Source: Lysobacter sp. M2-1 | GTDB taxonomy: Bacteria > Pseudomonadota > Gammaproteobacteria > Xanthomonadales > Xanthomonadaceae | Assembly (NCBI RefSeq): GCF_022662495.1 | Contig: NZ_JAKPBU010000005.1 | Location: forward strand, 341,439 to 405,438 | Length of the DNA stretch: 64,000 nucleotides | Reading direction: 5' to 3' | In this document: positions 24,931 through 33,738 of the stretch, piece after piece | Layout of the letters: each line of letters starts with the position of its first letter | Position numbering within the stretch: position 1 is the first letter of the stretch | The notes under the pieces: generated by a model | Told to the model about the DNA's origin: nothing | The model's input: only the letters and a program-made list of their open reading frames with translations | Databases searched by the model: none | Position numbers and translations under genes: made by a program

Positions 24931-26922
24931 ATGAGCTATTTCGTAACCGGCGCCACGGGTTTCATCGGCCGCTACCTCGTCAGCAACCTGCTCCGGCGCA
25001 AGGGCACGATCCACGTGCTGGTGCGCAAGGATTCGCAGAAGAAACTCGAGACGGTCGGGAAGAAGATGGGTTGGGACATGCGCCGCATCGTCCCGGTGGT
25101 GGGCGACATGACCGCGCCCAGGTGCGGCCTGAGCGCAGCGCAGATAAAGGCGTTGCACGGCAAGGTCCGGCATTTCTTCCACCTCGCGGCGATCTACGAC
25201 CTGCAGGCAAGCGCCGAGAGCCAGCGGGCGGCGAATATCGATGGCACCGCGCATGCGCTCGAGCTGGCGGTGGCGATCGATGCCGGCTGCTTCCACCACA
25301 CCAGCTCGATCGCGGCCGCCGGGCTGTACCCGGGCGTATTCCGCGAGGACATGTTCGAAGAAGCCGAGGGCCTGGACGATCCCTATCTGCGCACCAAGCA
25401 CGACAGCGAGGGCCTGGTGCGCGCGGAGAAGCGGATCAAATGGCGCATCTACCGCCCCGGGATGGTGGTGGGTCATTCGCAGACCGGCGAAATGGACAAG
25501 ATCGACGGGCCGTACTACTTCTTCACCCTGCTCAAGAAGCTGCGCGAGCTGCTGCCGCCGTGGATGCCGGTGCTCGGCATCGAAGGCGGACGGATCAACA
25601 TCGTCCCGGTGGATTTCGTCGCCGACGCAATGGACCACATCGCGCACAAGCCCAAGCTGGACGGGCATACCTTCCACCTGACCGACCCCGAGCCCATGCG
25701 CGTGGGCGAGGTGCTCAATACCTTCGCCCGCGCCGGCCATGCACCGGAGATGACCATGCGCATCGATGCGCGCATGTTCGCCTTCGTGCCCGGTGGTATC
25801 CGCATGGCGGTGGGCAACCTGCCGCCGGTGCGGCGCTTCATCGGCATGCTGCTGCGCGATTTCCGCATTCCGAAATCGGTGCTCAAATTCATCACCTATC
25901 CGACCCGGTTCGACAATCGCGAGACCGAGCGCGCACTGCGCGGCAGCGGCATCGGCGTGCCGCGGCTCGACGATTACGCCTGGCGGCTGTGGGACTACTG
26001 GGAGCGGCACCTCGATCCGGACCTGTTCGTCGACCGCACCCTGCGCGGCAAGGTGCGCAACAAGGTGGTGGTGATCACCGGCGGCTCGTCGGGTATCGGC
26101 CTGTCGACCGCGCAGCGCGTGGCCGAAGCCGGGGCGACCACGATCATCGTGGCGCGCGGGCAGGACGAGCTGTACAAGGCCCGCGACGAAATGAAGAAGG
26201 CCGGCGGCAAGGTCTTCGCCTATACCGCGGACCTATCGGACATGGCCGACTGCGACCGCCTGGTGCAGAAGGTGCTCAAGGAGCACGGGCACGTCGACAT
26301 CCTGATCAACAACGCCGGCCGTTCGATCCGGCGGTCGATCGAGCTCAGCTACGACCGCTTCCACGACTTCGAGCGCACCATGCAGCTGAACTACTTCGGC
26401 AGCCTGCGCCTGATCATGGGCTTCATGCCGTCGATGACCCAGCGACGCAAGGGTCATGTCATCAACATCAGTTCGATCGGTGTGTTGGCGAACTCGCCGC
26501 GGTTCTCCGCTTACGTGGCCTCGAAGGCCGCACTGGACGCGTTCAGCCGTTGCGCCCAGGGCGAGCTCTCGGGCAAGGGCATCAGCTTCACCACCGTCAA
26601 TATGCCGCTGGTGAAGACGCCGATGATCGCGCCGACCAAGATGTACGACAGCGTGCCGACGCTGACTCCGGATGAGGCCGCGGATCTGCTGGTCAAGGCG
26701 ATCATCGAGAAGCCCAGCCGCATCGCCACCCGCCTGGGCATCTTCTCTGCCCTGATCAATGCGCTGGCGCCGAAGGCCTACGAGGTGATCATGAACACCG
26801 CGTTCGAACTGTTCCCGGATTCGGCCGCGGCCAAGGGCGACAAGAAAGCGCTCAAGGGCGAGGAGCAGCCGAGCAACGAGCAGATCGCCTTCGCCGCGCT
26901 GATGCGGGGCGTGCACTGGTAA
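24931..26922 (+). CDS. Two-domain alcohol-forming fatty acyl-CoA reductase
   Basis: A 663-residue fusion of two short-chain dehydrogenase folds that matches, in length and motif order, the Marinobacter Maqu_2507-type reductase, which converts fatty acyl-CoA or acyl-ACP to fatty alcohol with NADPH. The N-terminal extended SDR (1-360) has TGATGFIGR and catalytic Tyr152/Lys156 (DPYLRTKH). The C-terminal classical SDR (about 375-630) has TGGSSGIG near 383-390, NNAGRSI and Tyr528/Lys532 (SAYVASKAAL). The linker RLWDYWERHLDPDLF and the MQLNYFGSLRLIMGF segment are characteristic of this family. The N-domain makes the aldehyde and the C-domain the alcohol. Divergent ACBP and a WS/DGAT at 37398 support wax ester synthesis. 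The ribosome site is weak (GCAGGC). Confidence 0.92.
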   Translation: MSYFVTGATGFIGRYLVSNLLRRKGTIHVLVRKDSQKKLETVGKKMGWDMRRIVPVVGDMTAPRCGLSAAQIKALHGKVRHFFHLAAIYDLQASAESQRAANIDGTAHALELAVAIDAGCFHHTSSIAAAGLYPGVFREDMFEEAEGLDDPYLRTKHDSEGLVRAEKRIKWRIYRPGMVVGHSQTGEMDKIDGPYYFFTLLKKLRELLPPWMPVLGIEGGRINIVPVDFVADAMDHIAHKPKLDGHTFHLTDPEPMRVGEVLNTFARAGHAPEMTMRIDARMFAFVPGGIRMAVGNLPPVRRFIGMLLRDFRIPKSVLKFITYPTRFDNRETERALRGSGIGVPRLDDYAWRLWDYWERHLDPDLFVDRTLRGKVRNKVVVITGGSSGIGLSTAQRVAEAGATTIIVARGQDELYKARDEMKKAGGKVFAYTADLSDMADCDRLVQKVLKEHGHVDILINNAGRSIRRSIELSYDRFHDFERTMQLNYFGSLRLIMGFMPSMTQRRKGHVINISSIGVLANSPRFSAYVASKAALDAFSRCAQGELSGKGISFTTVNMPLVKTPMIAPTKMYDSVPTLTPDEAADLLVKAIIEKPSRIATRLGIFSALINALAPKAYEVIMNTAFELFPDSAAAKGDKKALKGEEQPSNEQIAFAALMRGVHW

Positions 26923-27004
26923 CCGGCTCCCGGGCCTGCTCCGGTGCGGGCGCGCGATTGCGGTCGGCTGGTTGGGCCTGCATCGGCTGCGTGAGCCGGC
27001 CGCG

Positions 27005-27946
27005 TCAGTAGGCGTGGCACTGGATGAAGCGCACCGGCGTATCGCTGTCGCGCGGCGGCTGCAGCTGCAGGCGCGACGCGCGCAGCTCGGCATACGGCTC
27101 GAGCAGGGCGCACAGCCCGGCCCTGTCGGGTGCGCCGGCGAGATGCACGACCAGGGTCGATCGCGTCGACCACACGGCGCGATCCACCCAGGGCAGGGTC
27201 GCCACGGCATCTGCGACCTTGCGTCGGCGGCTGGCCAGTGCGGCGGGATCTTCGGGAACAGGCGCGGTCATCGGCGGCGCCGCGGTCGATGCGGGCTGGC
27301 GTGGGGGAGCAGCAGGGGTTGCCGCCGGCGTGGCAGCTTGTTGCGAAGCTGCCGGCGCCGGCGCATCGCGTCCTGAGAGTAGGAATATGGCGATGCCTGC
27401 GACTCCGGCCAGGACCCAGACAAGCATCACATGCCGGTTCGCTCGCGCACGGACAGCGCCCATGATCTCGGCCCGCTGCGCCGGATCCAGCTGCGGTTCA
27501 ATTTCTTTCCACAGCGTCTGGCCATCCAGCAGCTCGATCTTCTGCACGCGGGCGAGCGACCGGGTATCGGCCGCGACGCTGCCCAGGGTGGTCATCCAGC
27601 CACCGGTGGCGCCGCGCAGCTGCAGGTCACTGGCAAATTCCGCGATGGTTGCCGGTCCCAGGACGTAAGCGGTGCCGTGCTTGGTGGACAGTAGCGACAT
27701 GCGGCCGCCGTGTTCCAGCTCGATCAGTCCGTGATCGTCGGACATGTCGGTGCTGCCGGTCTGGCGGTAACCGCGCCGGGCCATCACCTCGAGTACTAGG
27801 CGCTGGAATTCGCGCCAGTGCATCCCTGCCAGCGCCATGATCCCGGTGGCCTGCTGCTCGCGGCGCAGGCGAACGCCGAGCAGCCACGCGCTGGCCAGCC
27901 CGCCGATCAGCAGGAATACGACGATAGGAAGAAGGATGCCGCTCAT
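27005..27946 (-). CDS. Membrane protein with degenerate Mrr/REase-like domain
   Basis: A 313-residue protein with a membrane segment at residues 5-25, a cytoplasmic domain at 42-165, a second membrane segment at 173-192, a Pro/Ala-rich linker and a C-terminal domain ending RFIQCHAY. The 42-105 region (WREFQRLVLEVMARRGY, then GLIELEHGGRMSLLSTKHGT) follows the layout of Mrr_cat restriction-endonuclease-like domains that recognise modified DNA, but the usual D-(E/Q)xK core is not intact: the expected QxK is STK. It is therefore more likely a structural or regulatory relative than an active nuclease. Tail-to-tail with the acyl-CoA reductase. Function unknown. Confidence 0.7.
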   Translation of the reverse strand: MSGILLPIVVFLLIGGLASAWLLGVRLRREQQATGIMALAGMHWREFQRLVLEVMARRGYRQTGSTDMSDDHGLIELEHGGRMSLLSTKHGTAYVLGPATIAEFASDLQLRGATGGWMTTLGSVAADTRSLARVQKIELLDGQTLWKEIEPQLDPAQRAEIMGAVRARANRHVMLVWVLAGVAGIAIFLLSGRDAPAPAASQQAATPAATPAAPPRQPASTAAPPMTAPVPEDPAALASRRRKVADAVATLPWVDRAVWSTRSTLVVHLAGAPDRAGLCALLEPYAELRASRLQLQPPRDSDTPVRFIQCHAY

Positions 27947-28118
27947 GCGCGACCTGTTCGATGCGGGGTCGCCAAGGATAACGGAACCGGTTCAAGGCAA
28001 CGTCGCGAACCTTGCGCCCGGACGTGGGTGCGAATCAGGTCGCCCGCCAGTCCAAGGCCGCAAGGGGAGGGAGCATACGGTCTTCGTGCGGACTGGCGGG
28101 CGAGAAAGTTGCGCGGCC

Positions 28119-28646
28119 TCAGGCGGTGGGCGCGCCCTTGCGCTTGCGCGCGACGGTCTTCTTGCCCGCGGCCTTCTTAGCCGGCGCCTTGCGCGCTGGC
28201 GCGCTGCGCGGTGCGGCGGACGTGCGCTGACGGCGCAATTCTGCGGTAAGCGTGTCGACCCGCTGCGCCAGATCGGCAAGGTCCTCGCGGCCTGGCACGC
28301 CCAGTTTCACGAGCGCGCGCTGCACGCGGTCCTCGAAGACCTTCTCCAGGCGGTCCCAGGTGTCGCTGGCCCGCTCGCGCGCCTGGCCGACGCGGGCCTC
28401 GACGGCATCGCGCACCACATCGGCGCGACCACCGGCGAACCTGCGTGCGCCCTGTTCGAAATTCATGCCTTCCTTCACCAGCGCCTCGAACAGCTTGGTG
28501 CCTTCGGCCTGGGCGCGGCCGAACGCGCCGACGCCGGCCAGCCAGACCTGCTGCGCGGATTCGCTGAGCTTCTTCGACAGCTGGTCGGCCTGCGCCTGTG
28601 CGCTGGAAGGACCGGTCTTCTTGCCCGCTTTCTTGAACTTGGCCAT
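28119..28646 (-). CDS. Phasin family protein (PhaI/PhaF type)
   Basis: A 175-residue phasin with the family signature SAQQVWLAGVGAFGRAQAEG followed by TKLFEALVKEG, an amphipathic helix and a coiled-coil segment (DLADLAQRVDTLTAELRR). It ends in a histone-H1-like tail of Ala, Lys and Pro (SAPARKAPAKKAAGKKTVAR), as in DNA-binding PhaF. The ATG at 28646 follows GGGAGG; the open frame extending upstream is read-through of the patatin gene's antisense. It lies 74 bases after the patatin-like lipase on the same strand, so the two probably form an operon of inclusion coat plus lipase. Confidence 0.85.
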   Translation of the reverse strand: MAKFKKAGKKTGPSSAQAQADQLSKKLSESAQQVWLAGVGAFGRAQAEGTKLFEALVKEGMNFEQGARRFAGGRADVVRDAVEARVGQARERASDTWDRLEKVFEDRVQRALVKLGVPGREDLADLAQRVDTLTAELRRQRTSAAPRSAPARKAPAKKAAGKKTVARKRKGAPTA

Positions 28647-28720
28647 CTGGAATCCCTCCCGGGGATCGGTTGCGTGCCGTGCAGCATCTTCCGCATCGCT
28701 AGAGCATTCACACCATGCGC

Positions 28721-29986
28721 TCAGCGCCGCGAGCGGCGGCGCCTGTGCGCGGGCTTGAGCAGATGCTCGGTATCGTCCAGCGCGCGCCGCAGCCGCGCGG
28801 TGGTTTCGGTGCTGCGCGGCGGTGTCCGCTCGAGGCCGGAAAGGATCGTGCGTTCGGGGTCGTCGAGGATGGCATCGCGCAGGCCGATGCCATGGGCGGC
28901 CAGCAGCGGGCGCAGTGTTTCGCGTCGGCGCCCGAGATCGTCGAGGGTGTTGCGGTAGGCGAGCTGGCAGATGCGGCGGCGGGCACTGAAACTGAAGGCG
29001 TTGGAGAAGAACAGCTCGCCATCGGCCGCGTTGGGTTCGAACACCAGCTGGTCCACGTCCGGATACTGCTGCGCATACCGGGACAGCCCGACCTGCATGC
29101 GCGACTGCAGCAGCGTGCGAAATGTCTGCGACAGCACCGCAGGCAGCCCGCCTTGCGCCAGGCCACGCCTGCGCGTGCCGGGCGCGCGCGCGTCCGCCGG
29201 CGCGTGACCGGAGTCGAACGGCACCAGCGGGTTGACGCCGATCAGCAGGTCGATGCCGCGATCCAGCAGCACCGAGGCATGCATGGTGCGGCGCAATGCG
29301 CCGTCGACGAACTGGCGTCCGCGTACTTCCACCGGCGGATACAGGCCGGGCAGTGCGGCGCTGGCCTGCACGGCCCTGGAAATCGGCACGTCGTCCCAGC
29401 CTTCGCCGCCAAAAGTGACCGTCTCGCCGTTGTCCAGATCCACCGCAACCACAGCGAGACGTCCCTGCAACTGGCGGAAGTCGTTGCTGCGCCCGCGACG
29501 GGTGAAGACGTCGCGCAGGAAGCGCTCTACTTCGGTGTTGTCGAACAGTCCGGTCGGCACCAGGCCGCCGAAGCGCGTCAACAGTTCCGACCAACGCGAC
29601 TCCTTCGGTTCCAACAGTAGCCCGCGCCACCATTCGAACGTCAGCCTTGGCAGGCTGGCGGCGCGACGCAGGTATTCGTACACCGCCGGCCGCAGGAAGG
29701 TCTCCGGGCGGAATTGCACGTCGTCGCTGTCGCCGGTGATGAAGATCCGGCACATCTCGGCAGTGGACATCCGGTTGGCGAGGCCCGCGGCAAGAAATGC
29801 GCCGCTGCTGACGCCCACGTAGCAGTCCAGACGCGACAGGTCGAGGCCTTCCATCGCCTCTTCGAGCGCGCGCAGGGCGCCCAGTTCGTACATGCCGCCG
29901 ATCGGTCCGCCCCCGGCGACGGCCAGGCCGATGCGCGGGGCGCCCCGATCGTTCGCCCGGTTGCGGGCGGCGTGGACTGAGAGCAT
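28721..29986 (-). CDS. Patatin-like phospholipase/lipase
   Basis: A 421-residue cytoplasmic-type patatin with the complete Ser-Asp dyad: oxyanion loop AVAGGGPIGGMYELG, nucleophile in YVGVSSGAFLAAG, and the DGA motif in FVDGALRRTMHASV. No signal peptide is visible. Members hydrolyse phospholipids or neutral lipids. Position directly upstream of a phasin suggests action on an intracellular lipid body; that is inference. The ribosome site before the ATG at 29986 is weak, so the start is less certain. It is divergent from the gene at 30024 with only 37 bases between, so the two promoters must overlap. Confidence 0.88.
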   Translation of the reverse strand: MLSVHAARNRANDRGAPRIGLAVAGGGPIGGMYELGALRALEEAMEGLDLSRLDCYVGVSSGAFLAAGLANRMSTAEMCRIFITGDSDDVQFRPETFLRPAVYEYLRRAASLPRLTFEWWRGLLLEPKESRWSELLTRFGGLVPTGLFDNTEVERFLRDVFTRRGRSNDFRQLQGRLAVVAVDLDNGETVTFGGEGWDDVPISRAVQASAALPGLYPPVEVRGRQFVDGALRRTMHASVLLDRGIDLLIGVNPLVPFDSGHAPADARAPGTRRRGLAQGGLPAVLSQTFRTLLQSRMQVGLSRYAQQYPDVDQLVFEPNAADGELFFSNAFSFSARRRICQLAYRNTLDDLGRRRETLRPLLAAHGIGLRDAILDDPERTILSGLERTPPRSTETTARLRRALDDTEHLLKPAHRRRRSRR

Positions 29987-30023
29987 GGAAAAGGTAAAAG
30001 CGGAAGTCGGGCGAGTGTAGCGA

Positions 30024-30773
30024 ATGCCGGACCCGTATCATGTTCCGATGCCCGAAATGCCCCTCGCCACACGCATCGTGGAACTCATCGAGCGGCATCG
30101 GCAACTCAACGATCCCGTGCGCGAGCCGCGCAACGGTTTGGACTGGCTGCCCGTGCTGCGGCGTTGGCAGGCGGAGCGCCTGCGCGCCAGTTTCGCCGGT
30201 TTTCTCGAAGACCCCGGCCAGCGGCCGGCCGCCGAATTCTTCCTGACCGACATCTATGGGGACCGCGACTTCACCCAGCGCGATGCCGACATCGCCCGGG
30301 TCATGCCGATGATGCAGCGCCTGTTGCCGGCCCCGCTGCTGGAGACCATCGCGGCCGGCATCGAGCTCGGCGCGCTGACCCATGCGCTGGACCTGGACAT
30401 GGCCGCAGTGCTTGAACGCCTCGCGCCCCGGCGCCGGGTGCTGGATGCCGCGCTGTATGCGCAGGCCTATCGGGAGGTAGGCGGAAAGGCGCGCCGCGAT
30501 CGACAGATCGCGTTGATCGGCCAGGTCGGTCGCGGTCTGGGGTCGGCGCTGCGGACCCACGGCGTGGCGACCTTGCTGCGTCTGGCCCGGGGCCCGGCGC
30601 GCGCGGCCGGACTGTCGGAATTGCAGGGCTTCCTGGAGCGGGGTTTCGAAGCCTTTGCCGCCCTGGACGATCCGGTCGGGTTCATCGATGGCATCGTCGC
30701 CGATGAACGACGGGTGTCGCGCCGGCTGTTTGCGGGCGATCCCGACCCCTTCGATGCAGCGCGCGGCGCATAA
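30024..30773 (+). CDS. Conserved hypothetical protein with FFLTDIYG motif
   Basis: A 249-residue, mostly alpha-helical protein without signal peptide or membrane segment. The distinctive stretch is AAEFFLTDIYGDRDFTQRD, a motif I associate with a family of uncharacterised proteobacterial proteins (FFLxxIYG, Xanthomonas and Pseudomonas). ATG codons at 30024, 30048 and 30060 are all possible starts; none has a strong ribosome site, and 30024 is used as the longest. It precedes sdhE by 78 bases on the same strand. Function unknown. Confidence 0.75.
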   Translation: MPDPYHVPMPEMPLATRIVELIERHRQLNDPVREPRNGLDWLPVLRRWQAERLRASFAGFLEDPGQRPAAEFFLTDIYGDRDFTQRDADIARVMPMMQRLLPAPLLETIAAGIELGALTHALDLDMAAVLERLAPRRRVLDAALYAQAYREVGGKARRDRQIALIGQVGRGLGSALRTHGVATLLRLARGPARAAGLSELQGFLERGFEAFAALDDPVGFIDGIVADERRVSRRLFAGDPDPFDAARGA

Positions 30774-30851
30774 CCATTGGCTTGAACGGCGGGATTTCCG
30801 CGCCTGGCCGCACGGGTACGTATCATTTTCCTCTCTTGAGGCAGGTGCCAT

Positions 30852-31103
30852 ATGGCGAACGACAACGTCGAACTCGGACGCCTGCGCTGGCGGTGCCGCC
30901 GTGGGATGGGCGAGCTCGACCAGCTGATGTCTCGCTATCTGGACCAGGTCTGGGCGGCGGATTCCGAGGCGCAGCGCGGGGTTTTCCTAAGGCTCCTGGA
31001 CTGCGAAGACGACAGACTCTGGCGCTGGTTCATGGGCTATGAGGTCCCCGAGGATGCCGAACTCGCAACGCTTGTCACACGGATCCGAAACCTGCCGGCT
31101 TGA
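30852..31103 (+). CDS. sdhE: FAD assembly factor SdhE (CptB)
   Basis: An 83-residue flavinylation factor that helps attach FAD covalently to the succinate dehydrogenase flavoprotein. The family core is plain: [16 protein letters not shown] with the RGxxE motif, then [28 protein letters not shown] lies upstream of the ATG. The downstream gene ygfX overlaps its 3' end by 50 bases, the usual sdhE-ygfX arrangement; the pair was once described as the CptAB toxin-antitoxin. Confidence 0.95.
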   Translation: MANDNVELGRLRWRCRRGMGELDQLMSRYLDQVWAADSEAQRGVFLRLLDCEDDRLWRWFMGYEVPEDAELATLVTRIRNLPA

Positions 31104-31506
31104 ATGGCGGCCCTCAAGGGCGTTCGTCGTCGCCCAGATGAGCCTGGGCGTGCTGGGCGCATGCTCGGTGCTGGCCTCGGAGATGCCACGAACCGCGGCA
31201 TGGCTGATCGCGGCCGCCGCCATGGTGTACGCGGCACTGCTGTCCGATCGGCATCTGCGGCTCGGAAGGGTGCCCGTGGTCTGGAACGGCCGGTTGGGTA
31301 CAGCGACGATCGATGGCGTCGCGACCGGGGAGGCTTCGCTGCAGTGGCGTGGCCCGATCGCCTTCCTGCACTGGCGCGACGGCGCGCGGCGCAGACGCTG
31401 CCTGGCGTTCTGGCCGGACGCGCTGGACCGGAAGGCGCGACGTGAACTGCGACTGGCCGCCGGGCCTCCCGCGGCTTCGCGAACGGGACCTTCGATGGCA
31501 CCATAA
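31054..31506 (+). CDS. YgfX/CptA family membrane protein
   Basis: A small inner-membrane protein of the YgfX type, 150 residues from ATG 31054. CRLEWRPSR is the family opening motif, then two membrane segments ([18 protein letters not shown] and [16 protein letters not shown]) and a soluble C-terminal domain with [14 protein letters not shown] and [11 protein letters not shown]. YgfX partners SdhE; a role in cytoskeleton inhibition was proposed in Escherichia coli. An upstream ATG at 31039 is possible. It overlaps sdhE by 50 bases, implying translational coupling. Confidence 0.82.
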   Translation: MPNSQRLSHGSETCRLEWRPSRAFVVAQMSLGVLGACSVLASEMPRTAAWLIAAAAMVYAALLSDRHLRLGRVPVVWNGRLGTATIDGVATGEASLQWRGPIAFLHWRDGARRRRCLAFWPDALDRKARRELRLAAGPPAASRTGPSMAP

Positions 31507-31552
31507 TGGATTGATCCGTGTGGGCCTCTCCCGCACTGGCGCCCGAGGCCTG

Positions 31553-32803
31553 ATGTTCAAACCCATTCCTGTCGCCATCGGCCTGCGCTACCTGCGCGCC
31601 AAGCGCCGCAACGGCTTCATTTCCTTCATTTCGCTGGCCTCGATCCTCGGCATCGCCATCGGCGTCGCCGCGCTGATCACGACGCTGGCGGTGATGAGCG
31701 GGTTCCAGCGCGAGATCCGCGACCGCATGTTGCAGATGGCGGCGCATGCCACCGTCAGTTCGGACGGGGCGATGGACGACTGGCAGCTGGCGGTGGACGA
31801 AGCGCGCGAGGACAAGCGCGTGGCCGGCGCAGCGCCCTATATCGAGATCCCGGCCATGCTCGCCGGCCCACGCACCGAGGGCGCACTGGTGCGGGCGGTG
31901 ATCCCGGACGAGGAGCGCAAGGTCTCGGTGATCGCCGACCGCATGGTGCAGGGCAAGCTCTCCGACCTGGCGCCGGGCAGCTTCAACATCGTGCTCGGCA
32001 AGGAACTGGCGCTGTGGGCAGGCGTGGGCGTGGGCGACAAGGTGGTGCTGACCCTTGCCGACGCACGCGCGACCCCTGTCGGCGCCATCCCCCCGCTGAA
32101 GCGTTTCACGGTGAGCGGCATCTTCGAGGCCGGCTACCAGGAATACGACCGCAACCTGGCCATCATCAATTTCCGCGATGCCCAGCGCCTGCTGCGCATG
32201 GGCGATGCGGCCACCGGGGTGCGCCTGCGGCTGCACGACATGAACCTGGCCTGGGACGTGGCATACGACCTGGCGGGTCGCCTGGCGCGCCGTGGCGCTG
32301 CTTACCGGGTCAGCGACTGGAGCCATGAGAACGCGAACATGTTCCGCGCGCTCAAGCTGGAGAAGACGATGATGGCGATCCTGCTGTCGCTGATCATCGC
32401 GATGGGCGCGTTCAACCTGGTGTCCTCGCAGGTCATGCTGGTCACCGACAAGCAGGCCGACATCGCGATCCTGCGCACGCTCGGGCTCACACCGCGCGGA
32501 GTCATGCAGGTCTTCATGGTCCAGGGCAGCCTGATCGGCGTGATCGGCACGGTGATGGGCGTGGTCGGCGGCATCCTGCTGACCCTCAACCTGGAACACA
32601 TCCTCAAGGCGATCGAGCGCGTGTTCGGCGTGCAGCTGTTGCCGGGGGACGTGTACTACGTGACCGGGCTGCCCACCGAACTCAAGGCCGACGACGTGAC
32701 CATCATCGCGCTCATCGCCCTGCTGATGGCCTTCCTGGCCACCATTTATCCGGCCTGGCGCGCTGCCCGTACCGCCCCGGCCGAGGCGCTGCGCTATGAG
32801 TGA
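31553..32803 (+). CDS. Lipoprotein-releasing ABC permease LolC/LolE family
   Basis: A 416-residue inner-membrane permease that extracts outer-membrane lipoproteins and passes them to LolA. The N-terminal pattern [20 protein letters not shown] plus a first membrane helix, a large periplasmic domain (about 45-270) and three C-terminal helices of the FtsX/MacB type are typical; [17 protein letters not shown] is the conserved coupling region. The ATG at 31553 starts the family N-terminus; the longer open frame upstream overlaps ygfX. Only one permease gene accompanies lolD here, so it may be a LolF-like homodimeric permease rather than separate LolC and LolE. It overlaps lolD by 8 bases. Confidence 0.93.
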   Translation: MFKPIPVAIGLRYLRAKRRNGFISFISLASILGIAIGVAALITTLAVMSGFQREIRDRMLQMAAHATVSSDGAMDDWQLAVDEAREDKRVAGAAPYIEIPAMLAGPRTEGALVRAVIPDEERKVSVIADRMVQGKLSDLAPGSFNIVLGKELALWAGVGVGDKVVLTLADARATPVGAIPPLKRFTVSGIFEAGYQEYDRNLAIINFRDAQRLLRMGDAATGVRLRLHDMNLAWDVAYDLAGRLARRGAAYRVSDWSHENANMFRALKLEKTMMAILLSLIIAMGAFNLVSSQVMLVTDKQADIAILRTLGLTPRGVMQVFMVQGSLIGVIGTVMGVVGGILLTLNLEHILKAIERVFGVQLLPGDVYYVTGLPTELKADDVTIIALIALLMAFLATIYPAWRAARTAPAEALRYE

Positions 32804-33491
32804 ACCCGTCATCCATGCCGAGGGCCTCGGCAAGACCTATCGCGAAGGCACGCTGCATACTCCGGTGTTCGATGGCCTGGACATCGCGGTGCAGGCCGGC
32901 GAGACGGTCGCGATCCTGGGCGCTTCGGGGGCCGGCAAGAGCACCCTGCTGCACCTGCTGGGCGGGCTGGATACGCCGACGGCGGGCGAGGTGTTCGTGG
33001 CCGGGCAGAAGATGAGCGCGCTGTCCGACGCGGCGCGCGGCCAGCTGCGTAATCGCGCGCTGGGCTTCGTGTACCAGTTCCACCACCTGCTGCCCGAATT
33101 CACGGCGCTGGAAAACGTGATGTTGCCGGTGCTGCTCAACGGGACCGCAGTGGCCGATGCGCGCGCGCGCGCCAAGGCTCTGCTCGAATCGGTCGGCCTC
33201 GGCCATCGGCTCGAGCACAAGCCAGGCGAGCTGTCCGGAGGCGAGCGCCAGCGCGCCGCGGTGGCGCGTGCGCTGGTCAACAAGCCGGCTTGCGTGCTCG
33301 GCGACGAACCCACGGGCAATCTCGACGAGAAGACCGCCGCCAACGTCTTCGAACTCATGCTCGGGCTCAACCGCGCCGAAAAGACCAGCCTGGTGCTGGT
33401 GACGCACGACAGACGCCTGGCGCGGCGACTGGATCGGGTGGTCGAACTGCACGAGGGCAGGTTGCGCGAGCTTGCCCCCGCAGAGGTCTGA
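32796..33491 (+). CDS. lolD: Lipoprotein-releasing ABC ATPase LolD
   Basis: A 231-residue ATPase driving lipoprotein release. Walker A is GASGAGKST, the ABC signature is [15 protein letters not shown], Walker B is [12 protein letters not shown], and the H-loop is [25 protein letters not shown] is the LolD-type Q-loop region. The ATG overlaps the permease gene by 8 bases, so the two are translationally coupled. Confidence 0.97.
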   Translation: MSEPVIHAEGLGKTYREGTLHTPVFDGLDIAVQAGETVAILGASGAGKSTLLHLLGGLDTPTAGEVFVAGQKMSALSDAARGQLRNRALGFVYQFHHLLPEFTALENVMLPVLLNGTAVADARARAKALLESVGLGHRLEHKPGELSGGERQRAAVARALVNKPACVLGDEPTGNLDEKTAANVFELMLGLNRAEKTSLVLVTHDRRLARRLDRVVELHEGRLRELAPAEV

Positions 33492-33498
33492 GGTCCCC

Positions 33499-33714
33499 GT
33501 GCAGCGGGAGCCGGTCGCGTCCGAAGTGCTGCGCGGCGTGGGCTACGATCCGGATCGCAACATCCTGGAGCTCGAATTCGGCAGCGGCGATGTGTATCGC
33601 TATTTCGACGTGCCGCCAGAGCTGCATGTCGGGCTGATGACCGCTGTTTCTCACGGTGCCTTCTTCGCCGCCCACATCCGCGACGCGGGTTTCGAGTTCG
33701 AGCGCGTCGGCTGA
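33499..33714 (+). CDS. KTSC domain protein
   Basis: A 71-residue KTSC-domain protein ([20 protein letters not shown] then [17 protein letters not shown] and [12 protein letters not shown]). The domain also occurs at the C-terminus of some lysyl-tRNA synthetases, and free-standing copies have no known role. The start is GTG at 33499, placed 6 bases after a GAGG that overlaps the lolD stop; the alternative TTG at 33472 would lie inside lolD. It ends the ygfX-lol gene run. Confidence 0.8.
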   Translation: MQREPVASEVLRGVGYDPDRNILELEFGSGDVYRYFDVPPELHVGLMTAVSHGAFFAAHIRDAGFEFERVG

Positions 33715-33738
33715 AGGGACCTGCCGCCGGTCTGGCCG

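Noticed and set aside
28119..30851. A single 910-codon minus-strand gene
   Set aside because: Only its last 175 residues are real (phasin with its own GGGAGG site at 28646); the rest is out-of-frame antisense or shadow of the patatin and FFLTDIYG genes.
30852..31506. CptA-CptB toxin-antitoxin system
   Set aside because: The pair is better explained as sdhE-ygfX; SdhE has the RGxxE flavinylation motif, and the toxin-antitoxin interpretation is disputed.
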